From JACZQZ01 sp046756945 (GTDB lineage Bacteria; Pseudomonadota; Alphaproteobacteria; Rhodospirillales; 2-02-FULL-58-16): 32,909 bases of DNA. The notes beneath the pieces were generated by a model. That model worked only from the letters and a program-made list of their open reading frames with translations. It did not search any database and had not been told where the DNA came from. The translations under genes and the position numbers were made by a program. Positions within the stretch are counted from its first letter, which is position 1. Every line of letters starts with the position of its first letter. The stretch is from assembly GCA_046756945.1 (NCBI GenBank), contig JBHHXI010000014.1:1-32909 (forward strand). Reading direction: 5' to 3'. Below, in pieces: positions 1 through 10,209 of the stretch.

Positions 1-63
1 GGCGACCGGCCGGTCGGCCCGTAGCGTAGCGACCGGCCGCGCCGGCGGCGCAATCAATACCGC

Positions 64-870
64 CTAAAACGGACGCACCGTATGGGCGTGGTTCAGCGGC
101 CCGTGGCCGTGGCCCAGTCCGGGGGCGGTCAGGATCGCCTGGTGGACGTAGCGCCGCGCCCGGGCCACGGCGTCGCGCACCGCCATCCCCTGAGCCAGGC
201 CGGTGGCGGTCGCCGATGCCAGGGTGCATCCCGTGCCGTGGGTATGGGGCGTGTCGATCCTCGGGCTCTCGAAGACCTCGACGATCTCCCCGTCCACGGT
301 CAGGATGTCGATCACCGTCGCTCCCGGCAGGTGGCCGCCCTTCAACAGGACGGTCCCGGAGGCGGCCAGCTTCCGCGCCACCGGCCCGGCGTCGTCGGGG
401 CCGCGCACCTTGAGGCCGGTAAGCGCCTCGGCCTCCGCCACGTTGGGCATCAGCACGTCGGCCAGCGGGATCATGCGCGCCTTCAGGCTGGCCATGGCTT
501 CCGGCGCCAGGAGAGAATCGCCGCCCTTGGCCACCATCACGGGATCGACGACGATGGGGACGCGCCGGGCCGCGGCTCCGGCTTCGGCCTCCAGGACGTC
601 GCACACCGCGTCGATGACGCCGGGCGTGTGCAGCATGCCCACCTTCACGCAGTCGGCTCCGATGTCCGACAGCACGACGCGCATCTGCTCGGCGACGAAG
701 TCGGCCGGCACGTCGTGGATGGAGAACACGCCCCGGGTATCCTGCGCCGTCAGGGCGGTGACGGCGGTCATGGCATACCCGCCGAGGGCGGTGACCGTCT
801 TGATGTCGGCCTGGATGCCGGCGCCGCCGCCCGAATCGGAACCGGCGACGATGAGGACGCGTCCCGCCAT
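64..870 (-). CDS. thiD: Hydroxymethylpyrimidine/phosphomethylpyrimidine kinase ThiD
   Basis: ThiD phosphorylates HMP and then HMP-P to HMP-PP, the pyrimidine half of thiamine, in the cytoplasm. The N-terminus VLIVAGSDSGGGAGIQADIK is the ribokinase-fold opening of the family, PIVVDPVMVAKGG lies in the middle, and the C-terminal anion-hole motif HGTGCTLASA is intact. From the ATG at 870 the protein is 268 aa, close to the family norm of about 266. An upstream in-frame ATG at 894 overlaps the glmM stop (ATGA) and would add eight residues (MTPGAAGA). I prefer 870 because a G-rich stretch precedes it and it fits the family N-terminus, but coupled initiation at 894 is possible. It is last in the ftsH–folP–glmM–thiD run, and the frame stays open far into glmM only as an artefact of GC content. 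thiE lies about 19 kb away in this window. Confidence 0.93.
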   Translation of the reverse strand: MAGRVLIVAGSDSGGGAGIQADIKTVTALGGYAMTAVTALTAQDTRGVFSIHDVPADFVAEQMRVVLSDIGADCVKVGMLHTPGVIDAVCDVLEAEAGAAARRVPIVVDPVMVAKGGDSLLAPEAMASLKARMIPLADVLMPNVAEAEALTGLKVRGPDDAGPVARKLAASGTVLLKGGHLPGATVIDILTVDGEIVEVFESPRIDTPHTHGTGCTLASATATGLAQGMAVRDAVARARRYVHQAILTAPGLGHGHGPLNHAHTVRPF

Positions 871-890
871 CGCCCCCGCCGCGCCGGGCG

Positions 891-2237
891 TCATCGGGCG
901 GCGTGGCCGATGACGCCGGCGATGTCGTCGACGACGGCGCCGATCAGGTCCGCGTCCTCGCCCTCGGCCATGACACGGACCACGGGCTCGGTTCCCGACG
1001 GGCGGATGACCAGCCGCCCTTTTGTCCCCAGCCGTTTCTCCGCCGCCGCGATGGCCGCCTTCACCGAGTCGTGCTCGAGGGGACGGCCGCCGTTGAACGA
1101 CACGTTGCGCAGGCACTGGGGCAGCGCCTCGAAAACGCGGCAGACCTCGCTCGCCGGGCGCCGGCGCTGCACGATCACGGCCAGGACCTGGAGCGCCGCG
1201 ATCAGGCCGTCGCCGGTCGTGCTGTAGTCGCCAAGGATGAGGTGGCCGGATTGCTCGCCACCCAGGTTGAACCCGTGCTGGCGCATGTGCTCGACCACGT
1301 AGCGGTCGCCGACGGGGGTGCGCACCAGGTTGAGACCGGCGCCGTCCAGGTAGCGCTCGAGCCCCAGGTTGGACATGACCGTGGCGACCACGCCGCCGCC
1401 CCTGAGCTGGCCGTTGCCGGCCCAGTGCCCGGCCACCAGGCCCATCATCTGGTCGCCGTCGATCAGGGCGCCGGTCTCGTCGGCGATGAGCAGGCGGTCC
1501 GCGTCGCCGTCGAGCGCGAGGCCGAGATCGGCGCCGTTCGGCACCACCTGGCCGCACATGGTCGCGGCGCACGTGGAGCCGCAGTCCTTGTTGATGTTGA
1601 ACCCGTCCGGCTGGACGCCGATGGATATCACGTCCGCGCCCAGCTCCCACAGGATATCCGGGGCCACCTTGTAGGCGGCGCCGTTGGCGCAGTCGACGAC
1701 CACCTTCAGGCCGTCGAGGCGCAAGCCCTTGGGAAAGGTCTGCTTGACGTGCTCGGTGTAGCGTCCCTGGGCGTCGTCCAGGCGCTTGGCGCGCCCGAGC
1801 CCGGCCGGCGGCGCGAGGTCGCCGCTCATGTCGCCGTCCATGCGCCGTTCGATCTCCGCCTCGACCCCGTCCGACAGCTTGTAGGCGTCCGGCCCGAACA
1901 GCTTGAGGCCGTTGTCCTCGTACGGATTGTGCGAGGCCGAGATCATCACGCCGAGGTCGGCCCTGAGGCTGCGCGTCAGCATGGCCACCGCCGGCGTCGG
2001 CAGGGGCCCGACCAGGATCACGTCCATGCCCATGGAGACGAAGCCGGCGGTCAGCGCCGGCTCTATCATGTAGCCGGACAACCGCGTGTCCTTGCCGATG
2101 ACCACCCGGTGGCGGTGTTTGCCCCTGGTGAAATGCGCGGCCGCCGCCATGCCGACGCGCAGAGCGGTGGCGGCGGTCATGGGCTCACGATTGGCGGTGC
2201 CGCGGATGCCGTCGGTCCCGAACAGCTTTCGCGTCAT
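891..2237 (-). CDS. glmM: Phosphoglucosamine mutase GlmM
   Basis: GlmM converts glucosamine-6-phosphate to glucosamine-1-phosphate, feeding UDP-GlcNAc for peptidoglycan and LPS. All four family signatures are visible. They are KLFGTDGIRG at the N-terminus, the phosphoserine loop MISASHNP with the active Ser at residue 102, the magnesium loop DGDADR at about 243–248, and GEQSGH followed by RPSGTEP near the C-terminus for substrate and phosphate binding. The length of 448 aa matches the family (about 445). It sits downstream of ftsH and folP, the same order as in Escherichia coli, and its TGA overlaps a possible thiD start. A 70-bp gap separates it from folP, with no convincing terminator. Identification is secure. 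Confidence 0.98.
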   Translation of the reverse strand: MTRKLFGTDGIRGTANREPMTAATALRVGMAAAAHFTRGKHRHRVVIGKDTRLSGYMIEPALTAGFVSMGMDVILVGPLPTPAVAMLTRSLRADLGVMISASHNPYEDNGLKLFGPDAYKLSDGVEAEIERRMDGDMSGDLAPPAGLGRAKRLDDAQGRYTEHVKQTFPKGLRLDGLKVVVDCANGAAYKVAPDILWELGADVISIGVQPDGFNINKDCGSTCAATMCGQVVPNGADLGLALDGDADRLLIADETGALIDGDQMMGLVAGHWAGNGQLRGGGVVATVMSNLGLERYLDGAGLNLVRTPVGDRYVVEHMRQHGFNLGGEQSGHLILGDYSTTGDGLIAALQVLAVIVQRRRPASEVCRVFEALPQCLRNVSFNGGRPLEHDSVKAAIAAAEKRLGTKGRLVIRPSGTEPVVRVMAEGEDADLIGAVVDDIAGVIGHAAR

Positions 2238-2307
2238 GGTGTCTCCCCTGCCCCGCGCTCGGTCCCGGTGTCGGTAAGGGGCGTTATATCAGAGATGCCG
2301 CCCTTTC

Positions 2308-3441
2308 TTAAGGGACTTCTGCGCCGCGACCCGGTGTTTGCCCGGTGCGGGCGGCATCGATGGCCGACCACACGCCAAGCGCCTGGCGGGTTTCGGCGAC
2401 GTCGTGGACGCGCAGGATGTGGGCGCCCTCAGCCACCGCGGCGAGCGCCGCGGCGAGCGACCCGGCGAGGCGCTGTTTCGGCGCCTCCCCCCGGCTCAGC
2501 CGGGCGATGAAGCTCTTGCGCGAAACCCCGAGCACGAGCGCGCACCCGAGGCCGTGGTAGAGCGCCAGGCGGTTGAGGATGCGGACATTGTGGTCGACGG
2601 TCTTGCCGAACCCGATTCCCGGATCGACGGCGATGCGCCTCCGGTCCACGCCCGCCGCCTCGCACGCCGCCACGCGCCCGGCAAGATAGTCGTAGACGTC
2701 GAGCGCCGCGTCCTCGTAGCGGGGTTCGTCCTGCATGGTGCGGGGATCGCCCTGCATGTGCATGAGGATCACCGGCGCGCCGCGGGCCGCGGCCACCCCC
2801 AGGGATCCGGGATCCCCGGTGAGCGCGGTTACGTCGTTGATGATGGCGGCCCCGGCGTCCAGCGCCGCCTCCATGACCCGGGCGTGGCGGGTGTCGACGG
2901 AGACCGTGAGCCCGGCCTCGCCGAGGCCGCGGACCACGGGCAGCACCCGGGCCAGCTCGTCGTCCACGGAGACGGGCTCCGCCCCCGGCCGGGTGGATTC
3001 GCCGCCGACGTCCAGGATGTCGGCCCCGGCGCCGGCCAGGGCCCGGCCGCGGGCCAGGGCCCGGCCGGCGTCCAGGGCCTCGCCGCCGTCGGAGAAGCTG
3101 TCGGGGGTGACGTTGATGATCCCCATGATCAGGGGGCGGCCGAGCGCCAATCCGGCGAAGGCGGCGGGCGGGTTTGCCAGGCGCTCGAGCAGCCCCGATG
3201 CGTACGCCCCCACGTCTCCGCCTTCCGCCCGCGCCCAGCGCAACGTCTCCTCCGCGGAAGCGACGGCGGTGGTGATTCCGTCGGCGCCGCGCACGAGGAC
3301 CTCGAGGCGGGAAACATCGCCGCGGCCGTCACCGCAGGCCGCCAACGGACGCAGGTACAGGCGTGAAGCCGGAGCCTCGCCTTTACGCAGGAAGCCCCGC
3401 GGCAAGGCGGGGCTTTTTTCTGCGCTGACGTCGGCCGGCAC
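2308..3441 (-). CDS. folP: Dihydropteroate synthase FolP with N-terminal extension
   Basis: FolP condenses 6-hydroxymethyl-7,8-dihydropterin pyrophosphate with p-aminobenzoate to give 7,8-dihydropteroate and is the sulfonamide target. The TIM-barrel core begins at about residue 103 with LIMGIINVTPDSFSDGG. It continues through DVGGESTRPGA, SVDTRHA, INDVTAL, the mid-barrel DPGIGFGKT and LVLGVSRKSF. The 377-aa length is about 100 residues longer than E. coli FolP because of an N-terminal domain containing RLYLRPLA, an extension I associate with alphaproteobacterial homologues. The listed start is a GTG 20 bp after the ftsH stop. The first 20 codons contain a strong hairpin (3392–3415), so the true start could be a TTG at codon 13 or lie further in. 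The core identity is certain; the start is not. Confidence 0.93.
   Translation of the reverse strand: MPADVSAEKSPALPRGFLRKGEAPASRLYLRPLAACGDGRGDVSRLEVLVRGADGITTAVASAEETLRWARAEGGDVGAYASGLLERLANPPAAFAGLALGRPLIMGIINVTPDSFSDGGEALDAGRALARGRALAGAGADILDVGGESTRPGAEPVSVDDELARVLPVVRGLGEAGLTVSVDTRHARVMEAALDAGAAIINDVTALTGDPGSLGVAAARGAPVILMHMQGDPRTMQDEPRYEDAALDVYDYLAGRVAACEAAGVDRRRIAVDPGIGFGKTVDHNVRILNRLALYHGLGCALVLGVSRKSFIARLSRGEAPKQRLAGSLAAALAAVAEGAHILRVHDVAETRQALGVWSAIDAARTGQTPGRGAEVP
3392..3419 (+). terminator. Perfect 9-bp hairpin with T6 tract inside the folP 5' end
   Basis: AAGCCCCGC (3392–3400) and GCGGGGCTT (3407–3415) pair perfectly around a GGCAAG loop. The right arm runs into a tract of six T (3414–3419) on the plus strand. 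In form this is a canonical intrinsic terminator, but it points against folP/ftsH transcription and no plus-strand gene lies upstream. In the sense mRNA the same hairpin would form just after the predicted folP GTG start without a U tract. It could block antisense transcription or mask folP translation; the sequence does not decide. Confidence 0.5.
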
Positions 3442-3461
3442 GGCTCACCGGGCGTCGGCCA

Positions 3462-5387
<1,926 letters not shown>

Positions 5388-5485
5388 CTATCCGATCCTT
5401 CCTTGCAAACGGGGACGGTCGATCTTTCCCGGGATTCGGCCCGTTACGCCACGTTCGAGTGCGGAACCTTTCTCGTTCCCAAGAA

Positions 5486-5510
5486 ATAATACGCGATAAA
5501 CGTTACGCAA
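5486..5510 (-). promoter_or_regulatory. Possible ftsH promoter
   Basis: On the minus strand a TATTAT box (complement of 5486–5491) lies about 100 bp upstream of ftsH. A CTTGCG/TTGCGT element overlaps the last codons of tilS (5505–5510), but the spacing of 13 bases is short for sigma-70. A CTTG-type box with a T/A-rich downstream element could instead suit a heat-shock sigma factor, which drives ftsH in other bacteria. This is a weak call based on position and two short matches. Confidence 0.25.
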
Positions 5511-6885
5511 GCATAAACCCGATCCCGGAGATGCTATTCGGCGGACAAAATGCCATGCGCCCGATCTCCACGTCCGGCCGGTGTCGCCCTGTACGACTAT
5601 AATACAAATGGGGAACGGCGAAAACACCCCATTCGTCCCGCAGCGCCGGCAGCGACAGCCGGACGGCGGCCGGAACCGGGCCCGCCCTGAGTTCCGGCCG
5701 GTCGGCGACCACCTCGGCCCAGCCCTCGCGCCCCAGGCGCGTCAGGCGGGCGGGATGCCGCGGGCGCGGCGCGCCTTTGCCGGTGGCGGCGAAACGGATG
5801 ACGAAGCGGCCGTCCCAGACGACCTCTGTCCCGGCAACGGCGGCAAGGGGCTCGGGCATTCCACGCGCCTCGCGGCAGACCAGGATTCCGTACCGCTCGG
5901 CGACGATCCGGCACCCGCCCAGGGTCCTGGCCTTGCCCAGCTTTCCGCCGACGACCACTGCGTGGAGCCGCTCCAGTTTCTCCCGCCTGGGCGCATATTC
6001 GCGTCCCCCCACGCACATGAGAATCCGGGCCAGGGCCCGGAAGGACACGTCTTCGGGCGCCGCCGCCAGGGCCGACGGGTCGAGGCGGGCGTATCCCGCG
6101 GGGTGGACGGTGCAACACCCCGCCAACAGGGCCGAGGCGGCGTTTTCCAGCGCAATGCGCGCGTGTCCCACCCGGTTCGCCCTCTCGGCCAGCCGTGCCG
6201 GCGACATCCCCGAGCGCGCCAGGGCCGGCAGGGCCGCCCGGATCCGCGTCCGCGCGAAGGCGGCGTCGCGGTTGGACGGATCGTCCAGCCATTCCTGGCC
6301 GAAGGCCCGCGCCGTCGCCCTGAGCCGCGCCCGCGGCACCCCCAACAGGGGCCGCACCAGCCGCACCGCCGGCGTCTCGACGACCGCGGCCATGGCCGAA
6401 AGCCCGTCGATGCCGCTGCCCCGCTCCAGGCGCAGGAGGAAGGTCTCCGCCTGGTCCTCCTGGTGATGGGCGAGCAGCAGATGGAGCACGCCGGCGTCGC
6501 GCGCCCACGCCGTCATCAGGCCATAGCGGGCCGCCCGCGCCGCCGCCTGTACGCCCGAGACGGGCTTGGGGCCCCGCCATTCAAGCACCTGGTGGGCGAT
6601 GCCGCGTGCCTTCAGCCACCGGCCCACCTGGCGCGCTTCGTCCGCGGCCTCGGGCCGTAACCCGTGGTCGACGGTGAGCGCCGTCGTGGAACCCCGCCGC
6701 CGGCCGGCCCAGCGCTGCGCCAGCAGGCACAGGGCCATGCTGTCGCCGCCCCCGGACACCGCCACCGCCAGGCGGGGGTTGGCCTCGAAGGGACCGACGG
6801 CCGCCATCATGGCGGCGAAGGCATCGTCGGAAACCGGCGCCCCGGAAGCCGGCGCCCGGTCACGGGGCGGCCCGGCATTATCCAT
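5503..6885 (-). CDS. tilS: tRNA(Ile)-lysidine synthase TilS
   Basis: TilS ligates lysine onto C34 of the CAU-anticodon isoleucine tRNA, changing its specificity from Met to Ile (AUA). The N-type ATP pyrophosphatase P-loop AVSGGGDSMAL is at residues 42–52. It is followed by LTVDHGLRPEAADEA and the LLAHHQEDQAETFLLRL region, all diagnostic for the family. The length is 460 aa. The C-terminal half is less conserved, as expected for the tRNA-binding part. The ATG at 6885 lies 18 bp from the cpoB stop, consistent with co-transcription in the pal–cpoB–tilS–ftsH direction. Nothing looks broken. Confidence 0.96.
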   Translation of the reverse strand: MDNAGPPRDRAPASGAPVSDDAFAAMMAAVGPFEANPRLAVAVSGGGDSMALCLLAQRWAGRRRGSTTALTVDHGLRPEAADEARQVGRWLKARGIAHQVLEWRGPKPVSGVQAAARAARYGLMTAWARDAGVLHLLLAHHQEDQAETFLLRLERGSGIDGLSAMAAVVETPAVRLVRPLLGVPRARLRATARAFGQEWLDDPSNRDAAFARTRIRAALPALARSGMSPARLAERANRVGHARIALENAASALLAGCCTVHPAGYARLDPSALAAAPEDVSFRALARILMCVGGREYAPRREKLERLHAVVVGGKLGKARTLGGCRIVAERYGILVCREARGMPEPLAAVAGTEVVWDGRFVIRFAATGKGAPRPRHPARLTRLGREGWAEVVADRPELRAGPVPAAVRLSLPALRDEWGVFAVPHLYYSRTGRHRPDVEIGRMAFCPPNSISGIGFMLA

Positions 6886-6903
6886 CGAGGTATTCCTGGT
6901 CAG

Positions 6904-7962
6904 TTACTTGCAGCCGGTGTGCTGGCGTTCCCTGGCCGCGGCCTTCTTGATCCTGTCCGGGGCATCGGGAAAATCCTTCTTCAGCTTGGTGAAGGTGACG
7001 CATGCATCCTTTTTCTTCTCCAGGCGGGCCAGCGACATGCCCAGCTTGAGCAGGTCGTCGGACGCCTTGGCGCCCTTGGGATCGGCCTTGTAGCCCTCGA
7101 GAAATGTCTTGGCGGCCTCGCCGAATTGCCCGCGTACGTAATAGGTGTCGCCAAGCCAGAAGCGGGCGTTGCTGGCCAGCGGATCGTCGCCGTGGGCCTT
7201 GATAAACGCCCGCAAGGCCGCTTCCGCTTCGTCGTACTTGGCTTGGCGCAACAACCCGAAGGCATAGGAATAGCGTTCCTTGGGCGTACCTTCGGGCAAC
7301 ACCGCGGTTTCGGTCGCCGCCGGCTGCGCCGCCGGGGGGACCGCCGCCTGCGCCGGTCCGGGTCGGGCCTCGGACGGCGGCGTGACGGCTTTCAGGTCGT
7401 TTTCGGTAATCGTCCCGAGAATCCCCGGCGCCGTGGCGAAACCCTGACCCCTGGTGCCGGGCGGTCCCGCCTCGACCGCCGGCGCGCGCGGCACCGCCGC
7501 CATCGGGGGCGGAGCGGACACCGGGGCCTCGGCCGAACCGGGCGCTCCGGTCCTCGCCTTTTCCAGCACGCTGAGGCGGAAATCCACGTCGCCGACCAGC
7601 TTGTCGAGGCGCCTGTTGATCTGGTCGAGCTGGTAGGTCAGCTCCTCCATCTTTCCCGTGGCCGCCCGCAATTCCTGGTCCAGCGCGGTCAAACGGACAT
7701 CCAGCCGCGCGATGGCGGGCCCGGCGTTACCGGCGCCGGAAACGCCGCCCCCCGCCACGAGGGGCCGCGTTCCCCCGCGCGAAAGCTGTCGGTTGAGAGT
7801 CCCGATATCGCGTTCCAGGCGCTCCATACGGTCAAGCAGGGACCTGAGCTCGCCGCTTTGGGCGAGGGCGTGGGGCGCGCTCAGCAGGGCCGCGACCACC
7901 ACCACCGGGAGCCATCCAAGGCCGCCCGCGGCATACCCGGAAAGGCCAAGCCAGCGTTTCAT
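6904..7962 (-). CDS. cpoB: Cell division coordinator CpoB (YbgF)
   Basis: CpoB is the periplasmic TolA partner that coordinates peptidoglycan synthesis with outer-membrane constriction. From the ATG at 7962, which has a good AGGGGA Shine–Dalgarno sequence, the protein is 352 aa. A longer frame to 8010 lacks such support. A Sec signal peptide ends at about residue 34 (HALA before QSGEL). A heptad-rich trimerisation coiled coil covers about 37–130 (LLDRMERLERDIGTLNRQL) and a Pro/Ala linker leads to tandem TPR units from about 230. These begin with ERYSYAFGLLRQAKYDEAEA and continue through ARFWLGDTYYVRGQFGEAAKTF. It follows pal on the same strand, but a hairpin terminator lies between them, so expression may be partly independent. 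Confidence 0.95.
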   Translation of the reverse strand: MKRWLGLSGYAAGGLGWLPVVVVAALLSAPHALAQSGELRSLLDRMERLERDIGTLNRQLSRGGTRPLVAGGGVSGAGNAGPAIARLDVRLTALDQELRAATGKMEELTYQLDQINRRLDKLVGDVDFRLSVLEKARTGAPGSAEAPVSAPPPMAAVPRAPAVEAGPPGTRGQGFATAPGILGTITENDLKAVTPPSEARPGPAQAAVPPAAQPAATETAVLPEGTPKERYSYAFGLLRQAKYDEAEAALRAFIKAHGDDPLASNARFWLGDTYYVRGQFGEAAKTFLEGYKADPKGAKASDDLLKLGMSLARLEKKKDACVTFTKLKKDFPDAPDRIKKAAARERQHTGCK

Positions 7963-8060
7963 ACCTGTTCCCCTGAATTGGTTCTGCGACAATGCGTACC
8001 GCCGGCTCACCGGCGCGTACCACCGGCGGCGGCGAGCGGAAGTGTGGCACCCATTCTAGG

Positions 8061-8111
8061 CAAAAATAGGGCGCCTGCCCATCCCGGCAAGGGCCGGAAT
8101 GGGCGGGCGCC
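8061..8111 (-). terminator. Terminator downstream of pal
   Basis: A long imperfect inverted repeat (8070–8111) begins and ends with GGCGCC and includes GCCCAT/ATGGGC and CCGG/CCGG arms around a short loop. On the minus strand the hairpin is followed by CTATTTTTG (8069–8061). It sits about 30 bp after the pal stop and before cpoB. It could terminate or attenuate tolQRAB–pal transcripts, with cpoB served by read-through or its own promoter. Confidence 0.7.
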
Positions 8112-8141
8112 GCAAAAAAATCCGATGAGGGGAGACGGGGA

Positions 8142-8675
8142 TTAGGCGCCGGCGCCTCCGGTTATGGTCGTCACGCCGCGGCGATTCTGGGCCCAGGCCG
8201 CCTCGTTGGAGCCGAGTGCCACGGGACGCTCCTTGCCATACGAGATGGTCTTGATGCGGCTCGGGTTGACCCCCAGCGCCACCAGGTAATCCTTGACCGA
8301 ATTGGCGCGCCGCTCACCCAGCGCCAAGTTGTACTCGCGGGTGCCGCGCTCGTCGCAATGTCCTTCGACGGTGATCGTGACCGCCGGCCACTTCTTAAGC
8401 CAGGCGGCTTGTTTCTCCAGGGTCGCGCGGGCGTCCGATTTCAGGTTGTACTTGTCGAAATCGAAGAAGACGCGGTCCCCCACGTTGGCCTCGAAGTCCG
8501 CCGCCGAACCCGGCGCCGGGCCCGAGGGCATCGGTGGCGGGCTGACGCTCGGCGTCGTGATTGTAGGGGCCGTCGCGGCGCCAGCGCCGCTGGTCGCGGC
8601 CTTTTCTTCCGGCGCGGTCTCGCAGGCGGCAACAAGAGCCACGACCGCTATCAGGCCCAAAATCTTAAAGCGCAT
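8142..8675 (-). CDS. pal: Peptidoglycan-associated lipoprotein Pal
   Basis: Pal anchors the outer membrane to peptidoglycan and is the terminal partner of the Tol system. The 177-aa precursor has a lipoprotein signal with lipobox LVAAC (lipidated Cys18) and a Pro/Ala-rich tether. The OmpA-like domain starts at about residue 66 (GDRVFFDFDKYNLKSDA). The peptidoglycan-binding core VEGHCDERGTREYNLALGERRA (written across 103–124) carries the conserved Asp and Arg. The ATG is preceded by a consensus AGGAGGA ribosome site. A 182-bp gap separates it from tolB, longer than other gaps in the cluster, which suggests an own promoter. Confidence 0.97.
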   Translation of the reverse strand: MRFKILGLIAVVALVAACETAPEEKAATSGAGAATAPTITTPSVSPPPMPSGPAPGSAADFEANVGDRVFFDFDKYNLKSDARATLEKQAAWLKKWPAVTITVEGHCDERGTREYNLALGERRANSVKDYLVALGVNPSRIKTISYGKERPVALGSNEAAWAQNRRGVTTITGGAGA

Positions 8676-8823
8676 TGAATGTCCTCCTCATCGGAGCGTT
8701 TGACGTGAAAAGGCGCCGCTGCCGTCAGCAGATGTGAGTCGCCGGACTCTCTCGAGTCTGATTGCCGTTTTCTTTAATTGGAAAAGAGGTCAACTCCACG
8801 AGATTTTCGAAGGCCGTTCGGCT

Positions 8824-8847
8824 TTGCGACTAGCGTTGCGACTATAT
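8824..8847. repeat. Two tandem 12-bp repeats between tolB and pal
   Basis: TTGCGACTAGCG (8824–8835) is followed directly by TTGCGACTATAT (8836–8847), sharing the first nine bases. The pair lies just beyond the tolB stop in the tolB–pal gap. It could be a small binding site or chance. The rest of the 182-bp gap contains a TTGACC element without a convincing −10 box. Confidence 0.4.
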
Positions 8848-8857
8848 GATGGCCCCA

Positions 8858-10207
8858 TTACGGAATCAAGGGCGACCACGCCGGGTCCGAGGCATCCAGC
8901 GGGGTGACGATTTCACGCTCGTTGTACCCGGTCAGATCGATGGAGTAGAGCCGCGACCGGCCGCCGCCTCCCGTGCGGTCCGAGGGCTCCTGGCGGAAGT
9001 ACATCAACACCCGCCCGTTGGGCGCCCACGTCGGCGCCTCGACCAGGAAGTCCTCGGCGAGCAGTCGTTCGCCGCTGCCGTCGGTGTGCATGACGCCGAT
9101 GAAGAACCGTCCTTTATGGATCTTGGTAAAGGCGATCAGGTCGCCGCGCGGCGACCATACGGGCGTGGCGTACCGTCCCTGGCCGAAGCTGATTCGCCTG
9201 ACGTTGCTCCCGTCCCCGTCCATCACATAGAGCTGCTGCGTGCCGCCGCGGTCGGAGTTGAACACCACCCTGCCCGAACCGGCGTCGTAGCTGGGAGAAG
9301 TGTCGATGGCCGAATGAAAGGTCAGCCGCTTCACGGCACGGGTGCTCAGGTCCATGGTGTAGATCTCGGAATTGCCGTCCTTGGCCATGCTCATGATGAC
9401 CGACTTGCCGTCGGGGGAAAAACGCGGCGCAAACGTCATGCCCGGAAAGTCGCCGACGATCTCCTGGCGGCCGGTGTCGATGTTGAAGATGTAAACGCGC
9501 GGCACGCCGCCGTAATAGGAGAGATAGATGATCTCCTGCAGGGTCGGCGAAAACCGGGGCGTCAGCACAAGCGTGTCGCCGTCGGTGAGGAAGCGGTGGT
9601 TTTCCCCGTCCTGGTCCATGATGGCCAGCCGCTTGATGCGCCGGTCCTGGGGCCCGGTTTCGGCGATGTAGACGATGCGGGTGTCGAAATAGCCGTCTTC
9701 GCCGGTCACCCGCTTGTAGATCGCATCGGCGATAATGTGGGCGACGCGGCGCCAGCCGTTGGGCGCGGTGTGGTACTCGAATCCCACCATCTGCTGTTCG
9801 GCAAACACGTCCCACAGCCGGAACTCGACGCGCAGCCGCCCGTCCTCGACGATCTGGGTGCGCCCCTGGACCAGGGCCTGGGCGTTGATCACCCGCCAGT
9901 CGGCGAAGCGGGGAAGGCCGCTGAGCGCGCTGCCGGTCTGGATGAAGGCGCGCGAGTCGATGGGACGGAACAGGCCCGAGCGTGCGAGATCGGAGGCCAC
10001 GACACCGGCGATGTCCCGCCCGAACCGGGTCTCGTCCTCGGCGGTGCCGAGGAAATCGGTCACCGCGATGGGCAGCGGCTCGACCGTGCCGCGGGTGATG
10101 TCGATCCTCAGCTCCGCCGACGCGGACGACGACCCGCCAAGCACGAGAATGACGGCAAGGATGGGAATCCAGCTGGCTTTCAAAAGGGGTGGGGGTCCAT
10201 CCATCAT
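8858..10207 (-). CDS. tolB: Tol–Pal system beta-propeller protein TolB
   Basis: TolB is the periplasmic protein that binds Pal and hands over to TolA. From the ATG at 10207 it is 449 aa. The start has an AAGGAG ribosome site about ten bases upstream and lies 2 bp after the tolA stop. A signal peptide ends near residue 31 (SASA before ELRID). The N-terminal domain begins LRIDITRGTVEPLPIAV. The C-terminal beta-propeller shows repeated blades such as RFSPDGKSVIMSMAKDGNSE, DTSPSYDAGSGRVVFNSDRG, ATPVWSPRGDLIAFTK and APTWAPNGRVLMYF. A frame extension to 10255 would overlap tolA and is not needed. Confidence 0.97.
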   Translation of the reverse strand: MMDGPPPLLKASWIPILAVILVLGGSSSASAELRIDITRGTVEPLPIAVTDFLGTAEDETRFGRDIAGVVASDLARSGLFRPIDSRAFIQTGSALSGLPRFADWRVINAQALVQGRTQIVEDGRLRVEFRLWDVFAEQQMVGFEYHTAPNGWRRVAHIIADAIYKRVTGEDGYFDTRIVYIAETGPQDRRIKRLAIMDQDGENHRFLTDGDTLVLTPRFSPTLQEIIYLSYYGGVPRVYIFNIDTGRQEIVGDFPGMTFAPRFSPDGKSVIMSMAKDGNSEIYTMDLSTRAVKRLTFHSAIDTSPSYDAGSGRVVFNSDRGGTQQLYVMDGDGSNVRRISFGQGRYATPVWSPRGDLIAFTKIHKGRFFIGVMHTDGSGERLLAEDFLVEAPTWAPNGRVLMYFRQEPSDRTGGGGRSRLYSIDLTGYNEREIVTPLDASDPAWSPLIP

Positions 10208-10209
10208 GC

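Noticed and set aside
1..63. GC-rich dyad and two copies of GCGACCGGCC at the window edge as a thiD terminator
   Set aside because: No T tract on the minus strand, and the segment is cut by the window edge; such sequence is common at this base composition.
903..2510. 535-codon plus-strand frame opposite glmM
   Set aside because: It is antisense to the well-supported glmM, has no recognisable domains, and is Ala/Gly/His/Arg/Asp-rich like other shadow frames in this GC-rich DNA.
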